DNA from: Vibrio metoecus
Lineage (GTDB): Bacteria > Pseudomonadota > Gammaproteobacteria > Enterobacterales > Vibrionaceae
Length of the DNA stretch: 64,000 nucleotides
Direction: 5' to 3'
NCBI RefSeq assembly: GCF_009665255.1
Contig: NZ_CP035687.1
Coordinates: 248,001 to 312,000, forward strand
Positions within the stretch are counted from its first letter, which is position 1. Every line of letters begins with the position of its first letter. Made by a program: the position numbers and the translations under genes. This document shows, one piece after another, positions 25,499-34,199 of this stretch. The notes under the pieces are model-generated. The model saw only the letters and a program-made list of their open reading frames with translations, was not told the DNA's origin and ran no database searches.

Positions 25499-25954
25499 CT
25501 ATGAATACTGGCTGTTAAGAGCAACATACATGGCATTACTCTCTTTCCAGCCAGCGAGTCTATGAGTAGAAGTGAAAAAGTCGTAGCTTCGATTCGAATA
25601 ACGGATCGCAATAAACAGAGGTCGACTGACAGAGCCTAATTGAGGTTCATCGGCATCAAAATCGAAAGGAATATCAGAACCAAAACCAGTGAGTACACGT
25701 TGAGTTGGTGCACTACGAGAGTGGTTCAAAATGGCATAGGAGCGATGGGTTATATGTGACTGTGAGCTCGGTATCGCAGGGGGCGATGCCGAATCTAACA
25801 ACCAATCATGATTAATCGTCTGGCCTTGAGAAAGAAGTGAGTCAAGGCTTGGTAGCACCGTGCGTTCATTATCCAGCGCACAAGCCATCACTTGCGAAGG
25901 CAGTACCATCGCAAGCAGAGCAAACCAACACTGTATAAGGACACGCCAGAACAT
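25499..25954 (-). CDS. vemP: VemP-like secretion-monitoring arrest peptide
   Basis: A 151-residue secreted polypeptide from the ATG at 25954 (the frame also allows TTG at 25960). Residues 1-24 form a signal peptide ending QVMA. The C-terminus carries HRLAGWKESNAMYVALNSQ (131-149), which matches the arrest motif I remember for VemP of Vibrio alginolyticus, including the 13-residue distance from the key tryptophan (W136 here) to the stall glutamine (Q149 here). Only two residues follow. VemP stalls its own ribosome until its export relieves the arrest; when export is slow, the stalled ribosome opens the mRNA for secD2-secF2. It lies immediately upstream of secD on the same strand. Automated pipelines would probably call it hypothetical. 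Confidence 0.88.
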   Translation of the reverse strand: MFWRVLIQCWFALLAMVLPSQVMACALDNERTVLPSLDSLLSQGQTINHDWLLDSASPPAIPSSQSHITHRSYAILNHSRSAPTQRVLTGFGSDIPFDFDADEPQLGSVSRPLFIAIRYSNRSYDFFTSTHRLAGWKESNAMYVALNSQYS

Positions 25955-26031
25955 GAACAAAGCTCTAACTTACATCAACAAGGCTGCAGTGTAGGCCGAT
26001 GCCTGCTTTTGCTCAAGAGAAAAAATGTGAT

Positions 26032-26706
26032 CTAACGATAGAAAATTTTCCCCGTATCCACATTTAGGTAAATTTTATTAGCCTGACTCAAGCCCCCACA
26101 ATAAATAAAATACACTTGTTGTTTTTCAAAAGTCACCGAACGAACCCAGCCACTCAGCTCTGAAAAATCTTTGGGAGAACAAATACCTTCCTTGAGTAAG
26201 GTATCAGTTGTTTTAAGGAATATTTCTTGGTAGAGCAAAAAGTCATCCGAACCTTCAATATATCCCTTTAGGGTTTTTGTCCGTTCTTCTTGCGTGATCA
26301 CTGGCGGTTCAACCACCAATCCATCTAACGGGATCCACTCCGCGACTTCAGGACCTCCATCTTGATAAACGTAATAATCGGAAATACGCCCCCACCCTGC
26401 TTTTTTCTCCAGTAAGTGGACTTTATCCCCTCGATATAGCTGTTTGTCGACATCAGGATACACGCTTGAATCCGGCTGATCCCGAATGCCAAGCGTTGTA
26501 GCATCGACATAAAAATCCATGATTTCAGGCTTAGCTTCAGCAGCGGGTGTGGGCGCTGTAGGTTCGGTTGCCGGTGCCGTTTCCGCAGCAGCATTAGCCT
26601 TTGCCGCTTCTGCATCCATCTGTGGTTTGAGGTAAAACAAATAGTAACCCCCACCAGCACACCCCAGTCCAATCAATAACACGAGTAGCATTAGTATTTT
26701 TTTCAT
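26032..26706 (-). CDS. Membrane-anchored protein with bacterial SH3-like domain, function unknown
   Basis: A 224-residue protein with one N-terminal hydrophobic helix (about residues 3-27), an Ala/Pro/Glu-rich linker (about 32-60), then an SH3b-like segment (TLGIRDQPDSSVYPDVDKQL..., about 70-135) and a C-terminal region of unknown type. A cysteine in GLGCAGG is not at a canonical lipobox, so a membrane anchor is likelier than a lipoprotein. The main domain should be periplasmic. It lies 77 bp upstream of vemP on the same strand, with its own ATG after a GAGGG. I do not recognise a function. Confidence 0.7.
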   Translation of the reverse strand: MKKILMLLVLLIGLGCAGGGYYLFYLKPQMDAEAAKANAAAETAPATEPTAPTPAAEAKPEIMDFYVDATTLGIRDQPDSSVYPDVDKQLYRGDKVHLLEKKAGWGRISDYYVYQDGGPEVAEWIPLDGLVVEPPVITQEERTKTLKGYIEGSDDFLLYQEIFLKTTDTLLKEGICSPKDFSELSGWVRSVTFEKQQVYFIYCGGLSQANKIYLNVDTGKIFYR

Positions 26707-27097
26707 TTACCCTCGCTCGTGAGATCCATAAAAGCGCAATGTTCTCAGCAAGAAAATGCGACAGATTTTACTTTTCTTATCAATATAGCGGGACAAATGC
26801 ACAAAACTTAACCAAAAATCACAGAGTGAAGGATCTTTTTTGAATTAGGAGCACAATTCTGTATGCATTGATGGCTTGAGTAACGCCCACTCATGCTTAT
26901 TCATCCTGTCAATCACTGAAACTGGTAAACAAGATTTACAATGTAAATGTTGTACATCGCTTATTTATGGGGATATTGAACTCGATCGTTGTGTTGAAGC
27001 ACTCGAACTATGATCGAGTGCACGAAGTGAAGTTTTGGAAGCGAAATCTCATTAAAATCAATATATAGTATGCACTTAAATACTTATAAACAGAATT
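26707..27097. other. 391-bp intergenic region with inverted repeats upstream of the GGDEF gene
   Basis: No gene seen. Two inverted repeats stand out: ATTTAC-AAT-GTAAAT (26934-26948) and an 8-bp perfect stem GCACTCGA/TCGAGTGC with a 7-base loop (26999-27021). The latter is 77 bp before the start codon and has no strong T-run, so it may be an operator or a leader hairpin. Confidence 0.5.
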
Positions 27098-28972
27098 ATG
27101 TACACGTCAGCTCGAAAATACCTTATTCAATTCTCAATTGTTGCGTTTGTGCTCGGTTTTATTCCTTCACTGTATTTTATACATGAAGCCAGTAAACTTG
27201 AGACCCAAGCCGTCAGCCGCGTAGAAAAGCAGACACGCTTACAACTTGAATTTAGTCAGCATGATTTATTACAAATGCTGAAAAAAGCACATCAATCCAC
27301 TGAAGTATTAGCCAGAAGTGACACCTTACTCTCCGCAGCCAAGGAACTGAATACGAGTACGTTCCATCAGTTAAAAACGTTGTGGGATGTCACCTTGCAA
27401 TCTCAAGACATTTTTTCCTCATTCCAGTTGCTGGACCTTCAAGGACGCGAACAACTTCGGGCCATTTATGATGGGAAGAAGGTGGTTTTTGTCGAATCCG
27501 CACAAACTACTGATGCCTTTAGCCAAGCGATTGTTGCTAAATATGCCAACCTTCCAACCAACCAAGTGTGGGCAAGCGGTTTAGCCATCAATCCCGGAGA
27601 CCCATCGGGAGCTTTACCTGCTTTTCGTTTTGTCACACGAATCGAACAGCAAGGGCAATCTCAAGGTTACCTTACCGTGACCGTGAAATTACAGTCGCTT
27701 TATCAACGACTCTCTTTTATCTATGACCAATTTGATTCCCCCGACATCCTAAATTTATCGGGTGAGCTACTACTGAGCGAATCAAAAGCGGATAGCGACT
27801 CTCACTTTAGCTTTCCTAACCAACATCCGGGTTTATGGCAAAAAGTGTTAATCAACCGACAAGGATTCGCTCTATCTAACCAAACTTGGTTTAGTTACGC
27901 ACAAGTTGACCTTAGTTCTGTACTGCCTGACGCGAAACCATTGGTATTGATACTACGCGTCAACAAAAATGAGATAGAAAATACCTATGCCAATGCACAG
28001 TGGTCCTTACTAAGCCAAGCGGTAACCGTGCTATCACTGCTCACCATCATTGCTGCAGGATTCGCAGCATGGAATATCAACCATCTAAAAAATAGCCTCG
28101 ACAGCAAACTGGCACGCGCGGCGATGGATGGCATGTCGGCAGTAGTTGTCACCGACCGTAGTAACCGGATCATCAAAGTCAATCATGAGTTTACTCGGCT
28201 TAGTGGCTATACCTTTGAAGAAGTCAAAGGTAAACAACCGTCTATTTTTGCTTCTGGCTTACATCGAACAGAGTTCTACATGCAGATGTGGAAAGCGCTG
28301 CAAGACAATGGCGTATGGGAAGGTGAAGTTATTAACAAGCGGAAAGATGGGGATAGCATTACCGAGATTTTGCGCATTCAAAGCATTCGTGATGAAAACG
28401 ATATTATTCAGTTTTACGTTGCCTCTTTCGTAGATATTTCTCACCGCAAAGCGTTGGAAAATCGACTGCGCGAATTGAGTGAGAAAGATGCTTTAACCGA
28501 TTTATGGAACCGACGTAAATTCGATCAAACCATCCATTTAGAATGCGCCAAGATCCGCCGTTACCCAAACTTAGCACAAGCTTGTCTAGCGATTGTAGAT
28601 ATCGACCATTTTAAAAAGATTAACGATAAATGGGGACATAGTGAGGGCGACCATGTTCTGCGTACTGTCGCGCAAGGGATACAAGAACAGTTGCGTGAAT
28701 CTGACTTTGTGGCTCGTATCGGTGGTGAAGAGTTTGCCATTATCTTTCCACATACCTCCGTAGAAGAAGCGGAACGCGTGCTCAATCGTGTTCGTCTATA
28801 CATTGCTTCCATTCATCAACAAAAAGTCACACTAAGCGGTGGCGTCACCGATCTCTGTTCCATTCCCGATCAAAGTTATAAACGTGCTGACCTTGCATTG
28901 TATGAGTCAAAATCATCCGGCCGCAACCAAATTGCTGTACTCACCACAGCGGAAATGCATCACTTTGCCTGA
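27098..28972 (+). CDS. Sensor diguanylate cyclase (periplasmic sensor-PAS-GGDEF)
   Basis: A 624-residue inner-membrane protein. Transmembrane helices at about 8-28 and 305-327 flank a periplasmic sensing region of Cache-like size. A PAS domain follows (about 340-455, NRIIKVNHEFTRLSGYTFEEV). The C-terminal GGDEF domain has an active-site motif GGEEF (542-546), a permitted variant. An inhibitory I-site RESD (533-536) lies five residues upstream, the standard spacing. It should make cyclic di-GMP from GTP and be feedback-inhibited. No EAL domain. It may be the V. cholerae cdgD gene, but I am not sure enough to name it. The ribosome binding site is poor. Confidence 0.9.
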   Translation: MYTSARKYLIQFSIVAFVLGFIPSLYFIHEASKLETQAVSRVEKQTRLQLEFSQHDLLQMLKKAHQSTEVLARSDTLLSAAKELNTSTFHQLKTLWDVTLQSQDIFSSFQLLDLQGREQLRAIYDGKKVVFVESAQTTDAFSQAIVAKYANLPTNQVWASGLAINPGDPSGALPAFRFVTRIEQQGQSQGYLTVTVKLQSLYQRLSFIYDQFDSPDILNLSGELLLSESKADSDSHFSFPNQHPGLWQKVLINRQGFALSNQTWFSYAQVDLSSVLPDAKPLVLILRVNKNEIENTYANAQWSLLSQAVTVLSLLTIIAAGFAAWNINHLKNSLDSKLARAAMDGMSAVVVTDRSNRIIKVNHEFTRLSGYTFEEVKGKQPSIFASGLHRTEFYMQMWKALQDNGVWEGEVINKRKDGDSITEILRIQSIRDENDIIQFYVASFVDISHRKALENRLRELSEKDALTDLWNRRKFDQTIHLECAKIRRYPNLAQACLAIVDIDHFKKINDKWGHSEGDHVLRTVAQGIQEQLRESDFVARIGGEEFAIIFPHTSVEEAERVLNRVRLYIASIHQQKVTLSGGVTDLCSIPDQSYKRADLALYESKSSGRNQIAVLTTAEMHHFA

Positions 28973-28986
28973 TGTAAAATTTTACA
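28973..28986. repeat. Perfect 14-bp palindrome directly after the GGDEF gene
   Basis: TGTAAAATTTTACA begins at the base after the stop codon. Its arms (TGTAAA/TTTACA) are the same hexamers as in the repeat 150 bp upstream of the gene (26934-26948), in the opposite order. Role unknown. Confidence 0.5.
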
Positions 28987-29174
28987 AAGTTCGAGAATTA
29001 CTAAGAGCTATCTCACAGCTTGTGTATGTTCATATAGTAACTTTGCCGTTGTATTACAAAGCGTTTATCTAACCTCTCCATCCTGTACTACGCTTGATAT
29101 ATTTGTTTCAGCTCACATTTTGCACAGGGATTCCCCCCTAAAGCAGTGTGCAAATATCTTCATGGAGATAAATC

Positions 29175-30404
29175 ATGCAGGACTCTTTAGCTGTCATACT
29201 GGCTGGAGGAATGGGATCGCGCCTTTCCCCACTTACGGATGACAGAGCCAAACCCGCAGTGCCTTTTGGTGGAAAATATCGGATTATTGATTTCACATTA
29301 ACCAATTGCTTGCACTCGGGGCTTCGCCGAATTTTAGTTCTCACCCAATACAAATCTCATTCGTTGCACAAGCATTTGCGTAACGGTTGGTCTATTTTCA
29401 ACCCTGAATTGGGTGAGTTCATTACTGTCGTTCCACCACAAATGCGCAAAGGGGGTAAATGGTACGAAGGTACAGCAGATGCCCTATTCCACAACATGTG
29501 GTTGCTGGCGCGCAGTGATGCCAAGTATGTCGTCGTTCTATCGGGTGATCACATCTATCGCATGGACTATGCTGCCATGCTCGAAGAACACATCAGCAAA
29601 AATGCCACTTTAACCATTGCCTGTATGCAAGTGCCTCGACATGAAGCCTCCGCGTTTGGCGTGATGGCCATTGATGACGACTCTCGTATTACTTGCTTTG
29701 TTGAAAAGCCCGCAGATCCCCCTTGTATCCCCAACAGACCAGATCACAGTTTAGCCTCGATGGGTATTTATATTTTTAATATGGATGTCCTTAAAAAGGC
29801 TCTTAGGGAAGACTCGGAGATTGAACAATCTAGCCACGACTTTGGCAAAGATGTGATCCCCAAATTAATCGAAACCGGCAGCGTGTTTGCTTACGCGTTT
29901 TGCTCGGGTAAAGGCCGAGTTGCTCGTGATTGCTACTGGCGTGATGTGGGTACCATCGACTCTTTTTATGACGCCAATATGGATTTATTACAACCCGTAC
30001 CCCCAATGAACTTGTATCAGAAAAACTGGGCGATCCGCACTTATGAGCAGCAATACCCACCAGCAAGAACGGTTTCCTCTGCCACAGGGAATGAAGGGAT
30101 TTTTATTAACTCAATCATTGCTAACGGCGTTATCAACTCTGGCGGTTCAGTGCAGCATTCGATTATTTCTTCCAATGTACGCATCAATGATTCTGCATTG
30201 ATTGTGGATAGTATTCTGTTTGATGATGTTGAGGTGGGTGAAGGCTGTAAACTGGTTCACTGCATTATAGATAAACATGTAAAAATCCCACCCAATACTG
30301 AGATCGGGTTGAACCCGAATGAAGACAGTAAACGCTTCCACATTTCGGAACGTGGCGTCGTTGTGGTTCCCGAAAGTTATCAGTTTTTCTGTGAGCTGAA
30401 TTAA
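29175..30404 (+). CDS. glgC: Glucose-1-phosphate adenylyltransferase (ADP-glucose pyrophosphorylase)
   Basis: A 409-residue enzyme that makes ADP-glucose for glycogen synthesis. The nucleotidyltransferase signature VILAGGMGSRLSPLTDDRAK is at the N-terminus, followed by FGGKYRIIDFTLTNC. The substrate-site segment GTADALFHN is near residue 100. The C-terminal part is the left-handed beta-helix typical of GlgC. No glgA, glgB or glgP is adjacent, so this is a solitary copy; V. cholerae is known to have two glgC genes. GGAGAT precedes the ATG. Confidence 0.93.
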   Translation: MQDSLAVILAGGMGSRLSPLTDDRAKPAVPFGGKYRIIDFTLTNCLHSGLRRILVLTQYKSHSLHKHLRNGWSIFNPELGEFITVVPPQMRKGGKWYEGTADALFHNMWLLARSDAKYVVVLSGDHIYRMDYAAMLEEHISKNATLTIACMQVPRHEASAFGVMAIDDDSRITCFVEKPADPPCIPNRPDHSLASMGIYIFNMDVLKKALREDSEIEQSSHDFGKDVIPKLIETGSVFAYAFCSGKGRVARDCYWRDVGTIDSFYDANMDLLQPVPPMNLYQKNWAIRTYEQQYPPARTVSSATGNEGIFINSIIANGVINSGGSVQHSIISSNVRINDSALIVDSILFDDVEVGEGCKLVHCIIDKHVKIPPNTEIGLNPNEDSKRFHISERGVVVVPESYQFFCELN

Positions 30405-30455
30405 ATACGGTGATGAGCCTTCTATGCGCTATGTGTGAACTGCGTAAGTAATAAT

Positions 30456-30482
30456 AAGAAACCCCGCTTAGCGGGGTTTCTT
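30456..30482. terminator. Bidirectional terminator between glgC and the chitodextrinase gene
   Basis: AAGAAACCCCGC-TTA-GCGGGGTTTCTT: a perfect 12-bp stem with A-rich and T-rich ends, placed between the convergent 3' ends of the two genes. Confidence 0.9.
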
Positions 30483-30507
30483 GACTTAATGGAGCTGTCC
30501 ATTAATT

Positions 30508-33500
30508 CTAAGGACAAGTCACTTCAGTCCAGAACCAATTTGATTGAGTGGGTGATTCCCAAACACCTGGGTTATTCTTTGCAACAAAGCATTTGCCATT
30601 GAAAATCACAGTGTCTCCACTTTTCACTTGTGTGGAGCCAGCAACCCATTGAATTATAGAACCTGTTGAACCACCGCCTGTATTACCTCCGGTATTGCCT
30701 CCCGTATTACCGCCTGCAGAAAGATCTGCTACTGGTAAATCAGGCTGTTCAAAGGTGAATGCATATTCAACGTTGTTGATCTTCACTGAATAGTTCGCAG
30801 GACCTGAGATTGGCAGGTAGTACACCATATCCAATTCATAGGTTGCCCCTGCAGGAAGTGACTTCCAAGCTGGCAGTGAGAACGCTACGCGATGCATCGT
30901 ACCGTCTAACCCGCCAATGTTATTGGCACGAGTATGGCCTGATGCAATCACTTTCAAGCCGCCACCCGATTGATCCTTCGCGTTATCCGGAGCAGAAACA
31001 GGAATATCGAATTGGAATTCCGTTCCTCCAGGGATATCAACACCTGTATTGTTCGTGAAAGTGATCTTCGGATTGATTGGGTAGTTTTGGTCACCCACTT
31101 TAAAACCACCCACTTTCACCGCAATATTCACCGCTTCCGTTGGTGTGGCACCTGTAGCCACTTTATTACCATAAGGTGTCGCGGCTTTGAACTTGTCGTA
31201 GATGGCTTTGGTCATGGTATTACCCATGTGGTACTCACCTTTACCGGTGGCACACGCTTGCTCAGTCGGATCCACTGAGGTACGTTTGCCGTTGGCATCA
31301 AGGTTATAACAGCTGTAGTCACCTGCTAGTTCCCAAAACATGATACCGCCAATCTCTTTGTCGATAACGTAATCCGCTTTCACATCAATTGACTGTTTAT
31401 CTTCGGTCGACAAGAACACTTTCTTCTCTGCGTTCCACAACCAAGGAGCAACCGCCACGCTGTCATAATTACGCGTGTAAGTACCAATCAGTGGTGTGGT
31501 GGTTGGATCGAGTTTGTAAGCCGCGGCGTATGAACCCCAAATGCCTTTTTCTAGGTTCTTCGCATGCCACATTGGGTTAGAACCTGCGCCCATTTCGTCA
31601 CCTGCAGCGTTAACATCATGCCACATGTTGTCGATACCGGTTGCACCGTGACCACAGTTGTTTTTCTCACCCTCACCCGTTCCTGGTGCACAGAGGTTTT
31701 GGTTCGGTAGTGCTGCTCGTCCCCATAGGCCATTGTCACCACCCGTTACTCCTTGCCAACCACGGGTATAGTAAGGCACACCAATGTTGATACGACCTGC
31801 AGGCATTGAGCCGCGGAAGTAGTGATATGCCCAGTCCGTATTCAGGTAACCGATACCACCGTATTGCGCTGTACCGTAAACGTTCCACTGCGCCAACTCA
31901 GAGTCTTTACCTGTGTCGTATAGGGCTGCGTTGTGGCCAACGTGATCGTTCCACGCACCATGCAAGTCGTAAGACATGATGTTGACGTAGTCGAGATACT
32001 TGGTGACATCAAAGGTTTCCATACCTCGCAGCAGGTAACCAGAAGATGGTGCGGCAATCGTCAGCATGTAATGATGACCATCTTGTGCCGAAGCTTGATC
32101 GAGTTTTTCACGCAGAACACGCATCAACTCTTGGTAAGAAGCCCACAAATACGCACGACGTGGTTCCATCTGCGCTTTGTCATCTGGGTTTCCAGCGCCC
32201 GCCATAGAGGTGGGGTATTCGTAATCGATATCCACACCATCAAACTTATACTTACGGATCATCTCAACTGCAGATGCCGCGAATTTTTCAATACCGGCAT
32301 GGTTAATAGAGCCGTCTGCATTGGTGGTCATCGAATAGAAACCGCCATCTGCGACACGATTACCATCGTTATCAAAATGCCCACCCGTTTCAGCCCAACC
32401 GCCAATCGAAATTAATGTTTTTACGTCGTATTTCTTCTTGTAAGTCGCTAGCGCGCCGAAGTGACCTTTAAAGCCTAGCGTTGGATCAATCTCCACTCCT
32501 GGCCACTCTTTACCAACGGCCGCGTTGTTTGGATCGTTCACATCACCAACATTCACTTTTCCATCAGAACCAATGCTGACAAACGCATAGTTAATGTGAG
32601 TCAATTGCTCCCAAGGAATATCTTTTACTAAATAGGCCGTTTGATCATCATCTCCTGAACGCCAACTGGTGAAGTAACCAATGACACGACGAGGATGATC
32701 GGCCCCCATCTTCTCACGCCCCGCTTCATCATAAACTGTGCAATAAGGTACTTGAACACCTTCGGTTTGATACAAACCATCAGGACGGCAGCTTGCTACA
32801 GGAGCAACGCCATTCACCACCAACGTGGCTAATGCAGAATCGGTCACCGCGCCTAGATTGTCTGTTGCACGCGCATAAACAGCCAGTGACCCCGCTTTGG
32901 TTGTGGTGTAGTTTAACGTGTACGGTGCTTTAGCGGATGTGCCAACCAAGGTGCCGCCCACATAGAAATCGACCTTATCAACAGAGCCATCTGCATCCGC
33001 AGCATTCGCGGTAAGGGTCACGACTGCACCAACATCCACAGTGGCCGCAGAAAGTGTAATGGAGACGGTTGGAGCTTGGTTAGCTGGGCCAGAAGCCTCT
33101 TTCACTGTCACAGTTACTGCATTTTTGGCACTCACCGCGCCTTTGTCATCAAAGGCTATTGCACTGAATTCATGTGCACCTTTAGTCGCTGTCCAACTTG
33201 CGGAATAAGGCGCTTTGGCAGCTTGACCAACCAATACGCCATCCACTGAGAACTCAACACGAGCGACAGAACCGTCTGCATCCGCAGCATTCGCCGCCAA
33301 ACTCACTACCTCACCCTCGGTGATCTGTGCAGTGGCAAGTGGAGAGGTTAAGTTTACCGTTGGAGCTTGATTAGCACCGCCGGATGTCGAACAAGAGTCC
33401 ACCCGTTTCCACTGAGCGTAGTTGCCAGAAAACTTTTCTGGGTCGTTATTTTGTGTCCAGTAGTTGGCTTGATAAGCATTGCCCTTGTACTGAACCTTCG

Positions 33501-33648
33501 CGCCACCGTTATACACAGCAGATGATTGCCATTCTGGTAGTGCTGAACAATCTACTGCGGCGTAGCTATTAAACGCCATCAAACACGAGGCGGTTAAGGT
33601 ACTAAGAGTAAAAATTCTCTTCACGCCCGTTCCATCGTTAATACGCAT
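30508..33648 (-). CDS. Chitodextrinase (GH18 endo-acting, multidomain)
   Basis: A 1046-residue secreted or periplasmic enzyme that cuts soluble chitin oligosaccharides. Order: signal peptide (about 1-30); CBM5/12-like module rich in aromatic residues (about 31-85); two Ig-like repeats of about 95 residues, each with NAADADGSV; a GH18 catalytic domain starting at RRVIGYFTSW and carrying DGVDIDYE, with catalytic E477; a C-terminal beta-sandwich ending near residue 990; a GGNTGG linker; and a final CBM5/12-like module (WVAGSTQVKSGDTV...). The length equals the 1046 residues I remember for the Vibrio furnissii chitodextrinase EndoI. AAGGGA precedes the ATG. The upstream gap carries a terminator, described separately. 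Confidence 0.92.
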   Translation of the reverse strand: MRINDGTGVKRIFTLSTLTASCLMAFNSYAAVDCSALPEWQSSAVYNGGAKVQYKGNAYQANYWTQNNDPEKFSGNYAQWKRVDSCSTSGGANQAPTVNLTSPLATAQITEGEVVSLAANAADADGSVARVEFSVDGVLVGQAAKAPYSASWTATKGAHEFSAIAFDDKGAVSAKNAVTVTVKEASGPANQAPTVSITLSAATVDVGAVVTLTANAADADGSVDKVDFYVGGTLVGTSAKAPYTLNYTTTKAGSLAVYARATDNLGAVTDSALATLVVNGVAPVASCRPDGLYQTEGVQVPYCTVYDEAGREKMGADHPRRVIGYFTSWRSGDDDQTAYLVKDIPWEQLTHINYAFVSIGSDGKVNVGDVNDPNNAAVGKEWPGVEIDPTLGFKGHFGALATYKKKYDVKTLISIGGWAETGGHFDNDGNRVADGGFYSMTTNADGSINHAGIEKFAASAVEMIRKYKFDGVDIDYEYPTSMAGAGNPDDKAQMEPRRAYLWASYQELMRVLREKLDQASAQDGHHYMLTIAAPSSGYLLRGMETFDVTKYLDYVNIMSYDLHGAWNDHVGHNAALYDTGKDSELAQWNVYGTAQYGGIGYLNTDWAYHYFRGSMPAGRINIGVPYYTRGWQGVTGGDNGLWGRAALPNQNLCAPGTGEGEKNNCGHGATGIDNMWHDVNAAGDEMGAGSNPMWHAKNLEKGIWGSYAAAYKLDPTTTPLIGTYTRNYDSVAVAPWLWNAEKKVFLSTEDKQSIDVKADYVIDKEIGGIMFWELAGDYSCYNLDANGKRTSVDPTEQACATGKGEYHMGNTMTKAIYDKFKAATPYGNKVATGATPTEAVNIAVKVGGFKVGDQNYPINPKITFTNNTGVDIPGGTEFQFDIPVSAPDNAKDQSGGGLKVIASGHTRANNIGGLDGTMHRVAFSLPAWKSLPAGATYELDMVYYLPISGPANYSVKINNVEYAFTFEQPDLPVADLSAGGNTGGNTGGNTGGGSTGSIIQWVAGSTQVKSGDTVIFNGKCFVAKNNPGVWESPTQSNWFWTEVTCP
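30674..30715 (-). repeat. 12-bp tandem repeat encoding the GGNT linker of chitodextrinase
   Basis: About three and a half near-identical 12-bp units encode repeated Asn-Thr-Gly-Gly between the beta-sandwich and the last chitin-binding module. Unit number could vary among strains and change linker length without breaking the frame. Confidence 0.7.
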
Positions 33649-33867
33649 TTTTATGTTTCCCTTAAGTTATTGTTTCACTAATTAAATAAAACCACGTCGA
33701 CATGGGTTCACTTAAATTCTTGCGTAAAACAACTTTAGAATAGCGGAATAATTTGGCACTCAGAAAAGTGTGAATTTTAATAATGACTCGCAAATGACTG
33801 TCTATTTTATGCAATGAGCAAGGGGTTATTTTGCATCAATAACCAATTATTCATTAATTTTTAGCCA

Positions 33868-33905
33868 TAAAAAAAAGCCCCGTTTTTCAGAACAAAATAC
33901 GGGGT
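33868..33905 (-). terminator. Intrinsic terminator in the region upstream of the chitodextrinase gene
   Basis: On the minus strand CCCCGT...ACGGGG, with the inner part of the stem extended by A/T pairs, is followed by eight T. It lies 220 bp before the chitodextrinase start codon and points towards it. No known minus-strand gene ends here. Confidence 0.85.
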
Positions 33906-34010
33906 TCAACAAATTTTTTGTGACAAATTTTCCTAAGAGGGAGCGTTAGCCTACAACTATGCTTAATGTTGCAAAAGAGTAAAAATCACATCTCCAGACT
34001 TCCTCTTTTC
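33868..34010 (-). ncRNA. Candidate small RNA or structured leader ending in the above terminator
   Basis: Reading the minus strand, AAGAGG (34007-34002) can pair with CCTCTT (33940-33935), enclosing about 60 bases that include a small hairpin GCAAC/GTTGT. This structure sits directly before the strong terminator, as in small RNAs or attenuator leaders. I do not recognise a known riboswitch. Start site unknown; the 5' limit given is approximate. Confidence 0.35.
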
Positions 34011-34199
34011 TCAATTTTTTGATTTTTATACTCATTCAGACACATAAAAAACAAAAAATTCTCGTAATTGACCTATTTAACACAGTAACTACGTATGAAA
34101 GTCGGTATCGTATTTCTTAATCGCTTTCACTCACAAACTACATGGCGAAATTAACGCCAAATGTAAAAGTAAACTCTCCGCACAGATAAGGTGAACACT

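Larger units (their letters stand above)
33649..34199. other. 551-bp gap between divergent chitodextrinase and alcohol dehydrogenase genes
   Basis: No protein gene seen. It carries promoters for both flanking genes, a minus-strand intrinsic terminator at 33868-33905 and a possible small RNA before it. AAGGTGAAC immediately precedes the dehydrogenase ATG. Confidence 0.6.

Noticed and set aside
31933..32415. 160-residue frame opposite the GH18 catalytic domain
   Set aside because: Antisense shadow of a highly constrained coding region; no ribosome binding site and no motif.
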